Part shown: positions 8,312 to 16,056 of the stretch, piece by piece
Layout: the number at the start of each line of letters is the position of its first letter
How positions within the stretch are numbered: position 1 is the stretch's first letter
DNA from: Streptomyces lasiicapitis
Lineage (GTDB): Bacteria; Actinomycetota; Actinomycetes; Streptomycetales; Streptomycetaceae
Length of the DNA stretch: 64,000 nucleotides
Assembly: GCF_014646335.1 (NCBI RefSeq)
Contig: NZ_BMNG01000010.1
Span: 186,001 to 250,000, forward strand
Direction: 5' to 3'
Position numbers and translations under genes: made by a program
The notes under the pieces: model-generated
What the model saw: only the letters and a program-made list of their open reading frames with translations
What the model was told of the DNA's origin: nothing
The model's database searches: none

Positions 8312-10303
8312 GTGGAGCACGATCAGCGGAAGCGCGAGCAGGTCGACGGCGCCGAGCTGACCGCTCTGGTCGCCGCCGCGCGGGCCGGGGACGCGCGGGC
8401 CCAGCACGAGCTGGCCGCCTCCTACCTGCCGCTGGTGTACAACATCGTCGGCCGGGCTCTCGGCGGTCACGCCGACGTCGACGACATCGTGCAGGAAGCC
8501 ATGGTGCGGATGCTCCGCGGCCTTCCCGCTCTGCGCGACCCCGCCTCCTTCCGGTCCTGGCTTGTCGCCATCGCCATGAACGAGACCCGCCGCCAGCAGC
8601 GCCCCGCGCCCGTCGACAGCGGTCTCCAGGACGCGTACGAGGTTCCCGACCCCGGCAGCGACTTCACCGACGTCACCATCCTGCGGCTCGGCCTGTCCGG
8701 CGAGCGCAAGGAGGTCGCGCGGGCGACACGCTGGATGGACGACGACTACCGCGAGCTGCTCGCCCTGTGGTGGCTGGAAGCCGCCGGCGAGCTGACCCGG
8801 ACCGAGATCGCCCAGGCCCTCGACCTCTCCGCCGAGCACACGGCCGTACGCGTCCAGCGCATGAAGGCGCAGCTGGAGGCGGCACGGACGGTGGTGCGCG
8901 CCCTGGCCGCGACGCCGCGCTGCCCCGAGCTGGTGGCCCTCACCGGGTCCTGGGACGGCAGGCCGTCGGCGCTGTGGCGCAAGCGCCTCGCGCGCCACAC
9001 CCGCGCGTGCGCCGCGTGCACGGGGCACGGTGCGCGGCTCACTCCCGCCGAGGGGCTGCTTGCGGGCCTCGCGCTCGTACCGCCGCTGATGGCGGGCACT
9101 CTCCACGTGACCGATCCCGGTGCGAGCGCCCACACGGCACACGTACAACACACGGCGCACGCCGAGCACCTTGAGCACACCGACCACGCACAGCACGCAG
9201 ACCACACACAGCACGTCGACCACGCACAGCACGCTCAGCACACCGACCAGACGCAGCTCACCCAGCACGGTCCGCATCCCGACCACGCCAACCACACCGA
9301 GGCGATCCCCCACACCATGCACCCACAAGATCCCGTAGACCCGATGTCCACCCCGCACCCCGCCGACCAGGCGGCGCCGGGCTCCGCGTACCCCCACCAC
9401 CCCAACCACCACGCGTACGACGCGGGCACCGGCTACGGAGAGCCGTACCGCGCGCACGACGCCGACGCGACCCTGGCCGACGGCGTCACGGCGATATCGC
9501 CCGCGTCCGGCGCCGGGGCGTCCGGCTCGCGCGCGGAGCTGCGCCAGGGCCGGCGCACCACGCGTCGTCGCCGGCAGGCGGTCGCGGCCGGCGCGGGCAT
9601 CGTGGCGATCGCGACGCTGACCGCGGTCATGCAGTTCAGCACGGACGACTCCGACGGCTCCGACAAGAGCACGACCGCGGCGATGAAGACGGACGAGCCC
9701 ACTCCGTCCAGCTCGGCGCCGTCCAGCACGCCGGAGGCGAAGAAGGCACGCTCCACGTCGCCGTCGAAGTCCGCCAAGCCGAAGAAGAAGGAAAAGAAGA
9801 AGACGGCGAAGCCGGTCGACAAGCCGACGCGCACGGCGACGCCGAAGCCCCACAAGCCGAAGCCGCCCACGCCGCCGAAGACGAGTCGCCCGACCGCGGA
9901 TCCCAAGCCTCCGGCGCCGTCCGGCTCGATGGCGCAGCAGGTCCTCAGCCTGGTCAACACCGAGCGCCAGAAGGCGGGTTGCCGTCCGCTGACCAACAAC
10001 AGCAAGCTCGCCACGGCCGCGCAGCGGCACTCGGCCGACATGAAGGCCCGTAACTACTTCTCGCACACCTCGCCCGACGGGACCGACCCGGGCAAGCGGA
10101 TCACCGCGGCCGGCTATCAGTGGAGCACCTACGGGGAGAACATCGCCCGCGGGCAGCAGTCCGCGTCCTCGGTCATGAGCTCCTGGATGAACAGTGAGGG
10201 CCACCGGGCGAACATCCTCAACTGCTCGTTCAAGGAGATGGGCATGGGCATCGAGCAGGGCAGCGGCGGACCGTGGTGGACGCAAGCGTTCGGCGCGCGG
10301 TGA
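8312..10303 (+). CDS. ECF-like sigma factor fused to zinc/TM module and CAP (SCP/PR1) domain
   Basis: A 663-residue multidomain protein. Residues about 20-200 form an ECF sigma factor: region 2 around YLPLVYNIVGRALGG and DVDDIVQEAMVRMLRG, region 4 around RTEIAQALDLSAEHTAVRVQ. At about 228-237 HTRACAAC resembles the H-x3-C-x2-C zinc motif of ZAS anti-sigma factors. Next come a His-rich repeat (about 273-340), a transmembrane helix (about 423-443, AVAAGAGIVAIATLTAVMQF), a Lys/Pro/Thr-rich wall-spanning linker (about 450-535) and a C-terminal CAP domain (about 540-663; NTERQKAGC, HSADMKARNYFSH, GENIARG). The predicted topology puts the sigma factor inside and the CAP domain outside. GTG start with GGAG 7 bp upstream. 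ECF groups with fused extracytoplasmic domains are known in Actinobacteria; release of the sigma part by proteolysis is inference. Confidence 0.85.
   Translation: MEHDQRKREQVDGAELTALVAAARAGDARAQHELAASYLPLVYNIVGRALGGHADVDDIVQEAMVRMLRGLPALRDPASFRSWLVAIAMNETRRQQRPAPVDSGLQDAYEVPDPGSDFTDVTILRLGLSGERKEVARATRWMDDDYRELLALWWLEAAGELTRTEIAQALDLSAEHTAVRVQRMKAQLEAARTVVRALAATPRCPELVALTGSWDGRPSALWRKRLARHTRACAACTGHGARLTPAEGLLAGLALVPPLMAGTLHVTDPGASAHTAHVQHTAHAEHLEHTDHAQHADHTQHVDHAQHAQHTDQTQLTQHGPHPDHANHTEAIPHTMHPQDPVDPMSTPHPADQAAPGSAYPHHPNHHAYDAGTGYGEPYRAHDADATLADGVTAISPASGAGASGSRAELRQGRRTTRRRRQAVAAGAGIVAIATLTAVMQFSTDDSDGSDKSTTAAMKTDEPTPSSSAPSSTPEAKKARSTSPSKSAKPKKKEKKKTAKPVDKPTRTATPKPHKPKPPTPPKTSRPTADPKPPAPSGSMAQQVLSLVNTERQKAGCRPLTNNSKLATAAQRHSADMKARNYFSHTSPDGTDPGKRITAAGYQWSTYGENIARGQQSASSVMSSWMNSEGHRANILNCSFKEMGMGIEQGSGGPWWTQAFGAR
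9127..9330 (+). repeat. His-rich tandem repeat coding region inside the sigma-CAP fusion
   Basis: An irregular array of short CAC-containing units such as CACGCACAGCACGCAGACCAC encodes runs of the type HTAH, EHTDHAQH, ADHTQHVDH. More than twenty histidines fall in about 68 residues, alternating with Ala, Thr, Asp and Gln. The pattern is typical of metal-binding or pH-sensitive linkers. It lies between the zinc motif and the transmembrane helix, so it is predicted to be cytoplasmic. Confidence 0.75.
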
Positions 10304-10445
10304 CACCCGCGCCCTTGCGGCGAGGCCTCACGGGACAGGGGTGACGCGGGATGTCGCATTCTCACCCTTGGGGAAAGTTTGAAGGACGTGAAGAATTCGT
10401 GACCGTCATGGCACGTAACTCATGTCACTCCCGTGAGGAGAAGCC

Positions 10446-10982
10446 TTGCGCCCGATCAAGTTGGGTCTGTCCCTCGGCGCCGCCGCCCTGATGGTGGCCG
10501 CCGGAGCCGCAACCCCCGCCGCGGCCGCACCGGCCGCACCGGCCAACAACGGAAAGGCGATGACCTGGACGCTGCTGGCCGACGGTCCCAGCGGCACGGT
10601 CAGGGTGGGCGGGGGCCCGCTGAGCAACGCGTACACCGGGGACACGGCCACCACGACGGCCCTGCCGGTGCTGTGCCTGAAGCTCGACAACAGCCCCGTG
10701 CCCGCGGGCATCACCCCTGATTTCTACGCCGGTTGGGCGCGGGGCACCGTCGCGGCGAGCAACCCCATCCGGGGCAACCGCCTGACCAGCCGCGCCGTCG
10801 CCGACAGCGTCTGCGCGAACAACTTCGGCGCGGGCTGGCGGATGGCCGAGTTCCACGACGGGCGCTACGGCCCCGACCTGGGGAGCTCGGGCGGCTGGAG
10901 CTTCTGGGCGAACGGCGAGGTCCCGGCGGGCACCCGCTTCTGGACAGCGATCAACGACCAGCCGGCCAACCCCTGGAACTGA
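10446..10982 (+). CDS. Secreted protein of unknown function, TTG start
   Basis: A 178-residue protein with a clear signal peptide (MRPIKLGLSLGAAALMVAAG, then ATPAAAAP with Ala-x-Ala cleavage). The mature part is compact and ends with GTRFWTAINDQPANPWN; it has three cysteines and a WRMAEFHDGRYGPDLG segment. I recall similar uncharacterised secreted actinobacterial proteins, some annotated without good reason as flagellar hook-length control. TTG at 10446 is taken as start because GAGGAG lies just upstream and the signal peptide begins there. About 140 bp separate it from the sigma-CAP gene; it could be co-regulated, but there is no direct evidence. Confidence 0.8.
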   Translation: MRPIKLGLSLGAAALMVAAGAATPAAAAPAAPANNGKAMTWTLLADGPSGTVRVGGGPLSNAYTGDTATTTALPVLCLKLDNSPVPAGITPDFYAGWARGTVAASNPIRGNRLTSRAVADSVCANNFGAGWRMAEFHDGRYGPDLGSSGGWSFWANGEVPAGTRFWTAINDQPANPWN

Positions 10983-11059
10983 ACGCCCCCCCACGGTGCC
11001 GCTCCGGCCCACCGCCCCCAGCGGCGGGCCGGAGCATGCCGAGCACGCACGTCGTGGCG

Positions 11060-11250
11060 CGCGCAGCGCCTGCACCGCCTCCTGCGCCAACATCACGAAG
11101 CCGTCGCACTCGACGAAGCGGTGGCGCTGGTCGGTGAGTTGAGGCTCCTCCGCCGCAGTCCGGTTCTCGTCCTCAACGCCACTCGTCGGGTAGGCGGCGG
11201 AAGCCCAATGCTCCCAGAGCGCCAGCGTGGCCGCGGGCACCAGCACCGCG
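11060..11250 (-). other. Possible protein-coding remnant on the minus strand
   Basis: One minus-strand frame gives the peptides LWEHWASAAYPTSGVEDENR and QLTDQRHRFVECDGFVMLAQ with a balanced residue composition unlike the Arg/Pro-rich noise of neighbouring frames. It has no proper start or stop context and abuts the Nudix remnant. I do not recognise the family. It may be a fragment of another decayed gene. Confidence 0.25.
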
Positions 11251-11270
11251 CGCTCCGCCTCTTCACGCCC

Positions 11271-11669
11271 CTGGAACCCGGTGAGCCGTTGCCCGCCGCG
11301 CTCCGACGGGAGTTGATGGAGGAACTCGCCCTCGATGTGGACCTCGCCGAGGGCGGTGAACTGCTGTGGATGCCCGACCAGATGGTCACCCGGCCCGGGC
11401 CCACCCCGCCGCCGCGCGAGCTCCACCTGGTCCACCGCCTCCACATCAGTCCGCGCGTCCGCGCCCGGCTCGCCACCGAGTAGTACGACGAACTGGCCGA
11501 CGGCACCCATGAGATGGGGTCCGTCGTGTGGACGCATCACCGCGAGACGGGTGCGCTGGCAATGTTCCCGCCGGTCGGTCAGGCGCTCGCCGCGCTGCCT
11601 CACCCCCGCGCGACCGTCGCCGACGCGGCGTTGAGGGCCATCACCGACGACAACTACGGCTGGATGTAA
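11271..11669 (+). pseudogene. Nudix hydrolase remnant with in-frame stop and missing N-terminus
   Basis: From 11271 the frame reads LEPGEPLPAALRRELMEEL, most of a Nudix box, then ELLWMPDQMVTRPG and ELHLVHRLHISPRVRARLATE. An in-frame TAG lies at 11481-11483. The same frame resumes with YDELADGTHEMGSVVW, MFPPVGQALAAL and DDNYGWM before TAA at 11667, so a single nonsense change split the gene. The N-terminal strand and the first glycines of the Nudix box are absent; the sequence upstream does not fit the family, suggesting a recombination junction just before LEPGE. Stop read-through is formally possible but the missing front half argues against function. Confidence 0.6.
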
Positions 11670-12345
11670 GGGCAGTGCGGGCGGAGGGGCGGAAGCCAGC
11701 CAATCGGTGAGTTCACCCGATGGGGTGAGATGCGGGGCATCCTGTAGACGTGTGCCCCGTGTTGTCGGGGAGCCTGGGGACGAGCAGTGATCAGGCGAGA
11801 CTCGGGGAGGGGGCAGGCATGTGGCAAGCGGTTGCCGGGGGCTGTGCGGTACGGGTCGTGCGTGACGCGCGCGTGGTTGCTGATGCCCAGGCGCCCCAGC
11901 CCATGACGCCCCCGTTCGCGCCCCGTTCGCCTCACGCGAGTCGGCCGAAACCGGCGGAGACCATAGCACCGCCCGTGCTGTAGAAAGCGTGTTGCAGCAC
12001 AGGGAACCAAGGGAACCACCCGTCACGGGCCGATCCCCGCTCATGGGGATCAGCGGTCGCCTGTCTCGCGGGGCTCGTCTCACGTCGCCCCCTCCTACGT
12101 CGCCTCGCCTCGTCCCACTTCGTCGCCTCGCCTCCTCCCCCTTCCCCTCACCCCACCTCCGCGCCGGTGCCCCCACCGCTCAGCGTCGCTGAGTGGCTCG
12201 CTGCCGGTGCCACCTCCGGGCCCAACGTCCGCCTCGTACACCGATGTTGTCGCCGCGCAGCAGCCAACCCGCCATCTCGACACACGGTTCAAGTGGGCCC
12301 CGGCCCGCCCGACGTCCCACGTCCCATGTCCCACGGGGGAATCAC
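11670..12345. other. Non-coding stretch upstream of the giant two-gene unit
   Basis: About 675 bp with no gene I can support. From about 12080 to 12170 the plus strand is strongly pyrimidine-rich (runs such as CCTCGCCTCCTCCCCC). At 12311-12334 the hexamer GTCCCA or close variants repeats three times, just before GGGGGAA, the likely ribosome-binding site of the gene starting at 12346. Promoter elements of the giant operon probably lie here, but none is clear. Confidence 0.5.
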
Positions 12346-15300
12346 ATGTCCGTGCCACCACCACCCCAGCCGTACCGGCTCCTGCGGGCCACCGACCTGC
12401 TCGATCTGCACTTCCTCTTCCAGGGGCTCCGCCTGGAGAAGCCCCTCATCGGGCCCCGGCGGCTCCTCCGCAAGGACCCCGCCCAACCCGCCTACCTCGT
12501 CGTCACGTTCGGCCCGCAGCACGTCGCCGAGCGGGCCTTCTTCGAGGTGAGCCCCGGCCTTCCGGAAACGGCACCAGCGGCCAGTGAGCCCCACAAGCCG
12601 CCCCCCGTCGCCTCCCGCATCGGCGGCCGCAGCGTCCTCGTCTTCTCCGTGGGCGCCGACGACATCATCACGTACACCGATTCCGGACTCCTCATCGCGA
12701 TGCGGACGCTTCCCCTCCGCGTCGTGGACGCCGCCCGCGCGTCGGCCACCGCGGCGGGCCTCCGCCAGCCCATGGCCGACGGGGGACCCACCGACGTATT
12801 CGAGGCGCTGCGCCTGGCCCGGACGGTGGCCGAACTCACCGCGCGCCACGGGCCGGACGGCCCCGTGGACGCGGGCCTGTACACCACGCCCGCCCCGCCA
12901 ACCGCTGAAACAGAAGCCGTCGCGGGCCCCGCCCCCGAGAACCCCCTCGCCGACCCCGCCAACCCCCGCACCGGCATCGAGCTCCCCTACCGCCTGCTCC
13001 TCTCCCCGCCCCAGACCGCCACCTGGACGCACGCCGCCGAGCTGCCCGACCCCGACGGCCGGATCGAGCTCTGGCACACACGGATGCCCGCGGGCGGCGC
13101 CCGTGCCGTGTGGACGCGCGACCCCGGATTCGACCCGGCCGTCCCGCGCCCGCTGGATCCCGTCGGGGATCCCTTCACCATGGCGCTGAACCCCGGTGAC
13201 CGGTCCTCCGTGGTGCATCTGAGTTCCAACACCAACCTGCCCGGCGGCTTCAAGCCCGCCCCGCTGAAGGTCGACAACCTCGTGCTCTCGTCCCTCGGGG
13301 GGTGGCTCGACTCGCTCGGCGTGTGGGAGAAGCCGCCCGTCGGCTTCGACGTCACACAGTGGCGGCACCGTGCCTCGATGGGGCGCGACCACTACGTACG
13401 CGTCATGTACCGGGGGCGGCTCTTCCCCTTCGGGCACCTCGCCGACCTGGTCAAGGTCACCGAGCGCAAGTTCGACCCCCACCGCCCGGACAACGCGGCC
13501 TATCTCAACCAGCGGTTCTTCGTGATGGTCCGCGAGCCGGTGCGGAGCTACGGCTCGAAGGACGACATCGACGACCAGAAGCGGCTGCGCCGCCTTTTCC
13601 CCTTCCGCAGCGTCCGGTTGCTCACGCTGATCACTCCGGATCTGCTCCCGCCGCAGCCGATCCCGGGGCTGTCCGACGTCGGCGGCGACCCCAACTACAA
13701 GTTCGCCTTCTTCCCGGTGACCGCGGAGGAGAACCCCTTCTCGTTCCAGGTCGGCATGGTGGACCTCGACGGTCGCGTTCTCGAGTTCCGTACGCCGATG
13801 GCCTTCGTGGGCAAGCGGGTGCACGAGGTCGCAGCCGACGTGGTGAAGATCATCGATCACTATCGTGGGCTGATCTCCGACGCGACGCCCGAACCCCCGG
13901 ACCCGGCGGACGCGAACACCCGGCGGGTCGTCGCGGACCTGCGCGGACAGCCCCTCGCCTACGCTCCGAGCAGCAAGCCCGACGACACCACCCTGTGCAC
14001 GGGACAGCTCGTCTGGGGCGCCACGACCACACCGAACATCCTGGCCCTGGACTCCGACGCGCACCCGCGCTTCCTGCCGACCGTGCGCTGGGCGCGAGCC
14101 GTGGTCCCGGCGCTGAGCCGGTTCGGCACCGGCTTCGGCGGCGACCAGACGCAGTCGGTGTTCTATCCCGAGCCGTACGTGACCAACGCGTTCGAGGCCG
14201 GCAACAAGGGGCAGGTCTTCGTCGAGCTGGCCAAGCCCGTCGACCTGACCTTCCGCAATGGCGGCCAGACGGCCGGGGCGCTCGCCCAGCCCAACTTCCC
14301 GGTCGCCGGACTCTCGCGGCTCACCGGGCCGGTCGCCGCGACACTCCCCACTCCCCCGGGCGCGCGGACGGGCAACACGGGCGACCTCGTCCCCTTCGAC
14401 AAGTGGGCCAAGCTCGCCGAGGGAAAGTTCAACCCCGCCGACTACTTCGGGCAGTTGACGGGGGCGGCGAAGCTGTTCGGGATGTTCCCGCTCACCGAGA
14501 TCCTGAGCGAGATCGGCCTGGACAAGCTCAAGGCGCCGAACTTCTTCACGGCGACGGTCAACGCGGTCACGGGCTTCCTCAACGACCTGCGCGGGCTGCG
14601 CGACCTGCTCTTCTCCGTACAGCAGCAGTTCCCGGAGACCGCCGCCAAGGTCACCCGCGTCGTCGACACCGCGACCGCCTTCGCGGACCTGCTCGTCAAG
14701 TTCATCAGCAGCCATCTGGAGCAGGCACCGAACCCCGTCCCCATCAGGGACGTCGAGATCGCCTTCGCCGCGTTCTCCGACGCGCTCACCGCGTTGCGCG
14801 TCGGGCTGCCCGCCGCGGTGGACGACGGCGTACGACAGGTCCTCACGCGCGTCGCCGAGCAGGCGGCCACGTGGGAGAACGCCGTCGGTCAAGCCCTCGC
14901 CCTGAAGGATGCCCTCAAACTCGCCGCGCTCGGCGCCAAGTTGCCGGACGTCGTCAACTCGCGGCTCCAGTGGCAGCCCGACATCAAGGCGTGGGCGCCG
15001 GGCAAGCCGACACCGGGGTCTCGCGAGGAAGCCGTGTTCTGGCCGATCGGCAAGCTGACGCTGGTCACCGACCTGCGCGGCTCGCTGCGCCCGGACGTGC
15101 CCCAGGCCGCGGACGTCACCTGCACGCTGGAGAAGTTCGAGCTGCGCATGGTCCCCGACTTCGAGGCGATCGTGCTGCGCTTCGACCGGATCCGGTTCAG
15201 CATGCGCGCCGGGCAGAAACCCGACGTCGAGGTGAAGTTCGGCGGCGTCGACTTCGTGGGGCACCTCGCGTTCATCCAGACCCTGCGCAACATCATCCCG

Positions 15301-16053
15301 CTCGACGGCTTCAGCGATCCGCCCGCGCTCACCGTCGACAGCTCGGGCATCCACGCCAACTACTCGATGCAGCTGCCCAACGCGGCCATCGGCGTGTTCA
15401 GCCTGGAGAACCTCTCGCTCAACGCGGGCTTCTCGGTGCCGTTCATCGGGGACACCCCGCTACAGGCCGGATTCGCCTTCTGCCGGCGTGAGGCACCGTT
15501 CCGCCTGACCGTGTCGATGCTGGGCGGCGGCGGCTACTTCGGGATCGTGCTTTCCCCGAAGGAGATCGCCGTCCTGGACGCCGCCCTGGAGTTCGGGGCC
15601 GCCGTGTCCATGAACTTCGGCGTGGCCAGCGGCAGCCTGTCCGTGATGGCCGGCATCTACTTCCGGCTCGAACTCACCGGCGGCCCCGGCTCGTCGCGGA
15701 ACAAGGTCACCCTCGTCGGCTATCTGCGGGCGCGCGGCGAGGTCGACGTCCTCGGCATCGTGTCGGCGTCCATCGAGCTGTATCTGGAACTGGGATACGT
15801 CGACGGGTACGCGATCGGCCGGGCCAGGCTCACCATCAGCATCGAGATCGGCTTCTTCTCGAAGTCGGTGACGATCCGCTGCGAGAAGAAGTTCGCCGGC
15901 GGCGGCGCGACCCTGGCGTTCGCGGGCGCGGGCGCCCCGGAGATCGCCCCGCCGTCGTTCACCGACCTCATGTCGCCGTACGTGGACCCGGTGACCGGTG
16001 CCCGCGTCGACCCCGTCTTCGACTACTGCACGGCCTTCGCGGAGGTGGCCTGA
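12346..16053 (+). CDS. Giant protein A of an uncharacterised two-gene unit (1235 aa)
   Basis: A 1235-residue protein with no signal peptide, no clear transmembrane helix and no motif I recognise. The N-terminal 170 residues are alpha/beta (PYRLLRATDLLDLHFLFQGL). The middle has a predicted helical part (about 700-880, with LNDLRGLRDLLFSVQQQF and AFSDALTALRVGLPAAVDDG). The C-terminal third is strongly beta-rich with repeated amphipathic strands, for example GGGGYFGIVLSPKEIAVL, FGVASGSLSVMAGIYFRLEL and VSASIELYLELGYVDGYAI, suggesting a long beta-sheet stack. ATG at 12346 has GGGGGAA about 5 bp upstream. The stop is 3 bp from the next start, so the two giants are almost certainly made together, perhaps as a complex. 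Function unknown; intracellular location is inferred from the lack of a signal. Confidence 0.85.
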   Translation: MSVPPPPQPYRLLRATDLLDLHFLFQGLRLEKPLIGPRRLLRKDPAQPAYLVVTFGPQHVAERAFFEVSPGLPETAPAASEPHKPPPVASRIGGRSVLVFSVGADDIITYTDSGLLIAMRTLPLRVVDAARASATAAGLRQPMADGGPTDVFEALRLARTVAELTARHGPDGPVDAGLYTTPAPPTAETEAVAGPAPENPLADPANPRTGIELPYRLLLSPPQTATWTHAAELPDPDGRIELWHTRMPAGGARAVWTRDPGFDPAVPRPLDPVGDPFTMALNPGDRSSVVHLSSNTNLPGGFKPAPLKVDNLVLSSLGGWLDSLGVWEKPPVGFDVTQWRHRASMGRDHYVRVMYRGRLFPFGHLADLVKVTERKFDPHRPDNAAYLNQRFFVMVREPVRSYGSKDDIDDQKRLRRLFPFRSVRLLTLITPDLLPPQPIPGLSDVGGDPNYKFAFFPVTAEENPFSFQVGMVDLDGRVLEFRTPMAFVGKRVHEVAADVVKIIDHYRGLISDATPEPPDPADANTRRVVADLRGQPLAYAPSSKPDDTTLCTGQLVWGATTTPNILALDSDAHPRFLPTVRWARAVVPALSRFGTGFGGDQTQSVFYPEPYVTNAFEAGNKGQVFVELAKPVDLTFRNGGQTAGALAQPNFPVAGLSRLTGPVAATLPTPPGARTGNTGDLVPFDKWAKLAEGKFNPADYFGQLTGAAKLFGMFPLTEILSEIGLDKLKAPNFFTATVNAVTGFLNDLRGLRDLLFSVQQQFPETAAKVTRVVDTATAFADLLVKFISSHLEQAPNPVPIRDVEIAFAAFSDALTALRVGLPAAVDDGVRQVLTRVAEQAATWENAVGQALALKDALKLAALGAKLPDVVNSRLQWQPDIKAWAPGKPTPGSREEAVFWPIGKLTLVTDLRGSLRPDVPQAADVTCTLEKFELRMVPDFEAIVLRFDRIRFSMRAGQKPDVEVKFGGVDFVGHLAFIQTLRNIIPLDGFSDPPALTVDSSGIHANYSMQLPNAAIGVFSLENLSLNAGFSVPFIGDTPLQAGFAFCRREAPFRLTVSMLGGGGYFGIVLSPKEIAVLDAALEFGAAVSMNFGVASGSLSVMAGIYFRLELTGGPGSSRNKVTLVGYLRARGEVDVLGIVSASIELYLELGYVDGYAIGRARLTISIEIGFFSKSVTIRCEKKFAGGGATLAFAGAGAPEIAPPSFTDLMSPYVDPVTGARVDPVFDYCTAFAEVA

Positions 16054-16056
16054 TCC

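Noticed and set aside
9127..9330. CRISPR-like appearance of the CAC-rich repeat
   Set aside because: Units are short, irregular and in frame within a protein; there are no spacers.
12193..12345. Upstream extension of giant protein A
   Set aside because: The extra 51 residues are Arg/Pro/Ser noise, while ATG at 12346 has a ribosome-binding site.
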